NCBI GenBank assembly: GCA_024400715.1
Contig: JAKSMH010000098.1
Coordinates: forward strand, 1-5,527
Source of the DNA: Bacteroidales bacterium
GTDB taxonomy: Bacteria; Bacteroidota; Bacteroidia; Bacteroidales; WCHB1-69
Direction: 5' to 3'
DNA: 5,527 bases
Below the pieces are notes generated by a model. That model worked only from the letters and a program-made list of their open reading frames with translations. It was not told where the DNA came from and did not search any database. This document shows positions 5,484 to 5,527 of this stretch, in pieces (position 1 is the stretch's first letter; each line of letters starts with the position of its first letter). A program made the translations under genes and the position numbers.

Positions 5484-5527
5484 GAATGGATGTCGCCCAA
5501 TGCCTGAATTGAATACCTGAAACTGTA

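Overview
The window looks like an ordinary chromosomal stretch from a member of the Bacteroidota, probably Bacteroidales-like. This rests on gene content (LemA/TPM pair, MntP, a Bax-inhibitor-1 family protein, TrmH-family methylase, Bacteroidota-style uridine kinase), A/T-rich start regions without clear Shine-Dalgarno sequences, TAnnTTTG-type -7 promoter boxes, and a tRNA gene without an encoded CCA end. The species cannot be named from the sequence alone.

Layout. Positions 1-2456 are read on the + strand. They hold the C-terminal end of an exporter-type ABC transporter, then after 10 bases the manganese efflux pump gene mntP, then after 36 bases lemA, which overlaps by one base (TAATG) a gene for a membrane-anchored TPM-domain protein with a glycine-rich tail. 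Positions 2457-2718 are non-coding and rich in inverted repeats, ending in a two-way terminator that separates the + strand genes from convergent - strand genes. On the - strand, a Bax-inhibitor-1-like membrane protein (3549-4268) is followed by a likely terminator, a TAnnTTTG promoter, a tRNA-Gln(CUG) gene and, 14 bases after the tRNA, the uridine kinase gene udk (2719-3333). From 4348 the + strand resumes with a SPOUT/TrmH-family RNA 2'-O-methyltransferase, divergent from the Bax-inhibitor-like gene, and then a short gene for an 85-residue exported protein that may be a truncated member of a larger family.

How the genes fit together. ABC-mntP is likely one transcript (export functions), and lemA-TPM is a familiar two-gene envelope unit that may be read with it. 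tRNA-Gln and udk probably share a promoter, so tRNA end-processing should release a udk mRNA with a very short leader. I see no mobile element, CRISPR array, phage gene, toxin-antitoxin pair or defence system, and no clearly new multi-gene system. The least explained parts are the hairpin-rich intergenic stretch at 2521-2700, the tRNA-udk junction and the short secreted protein at the right edge.
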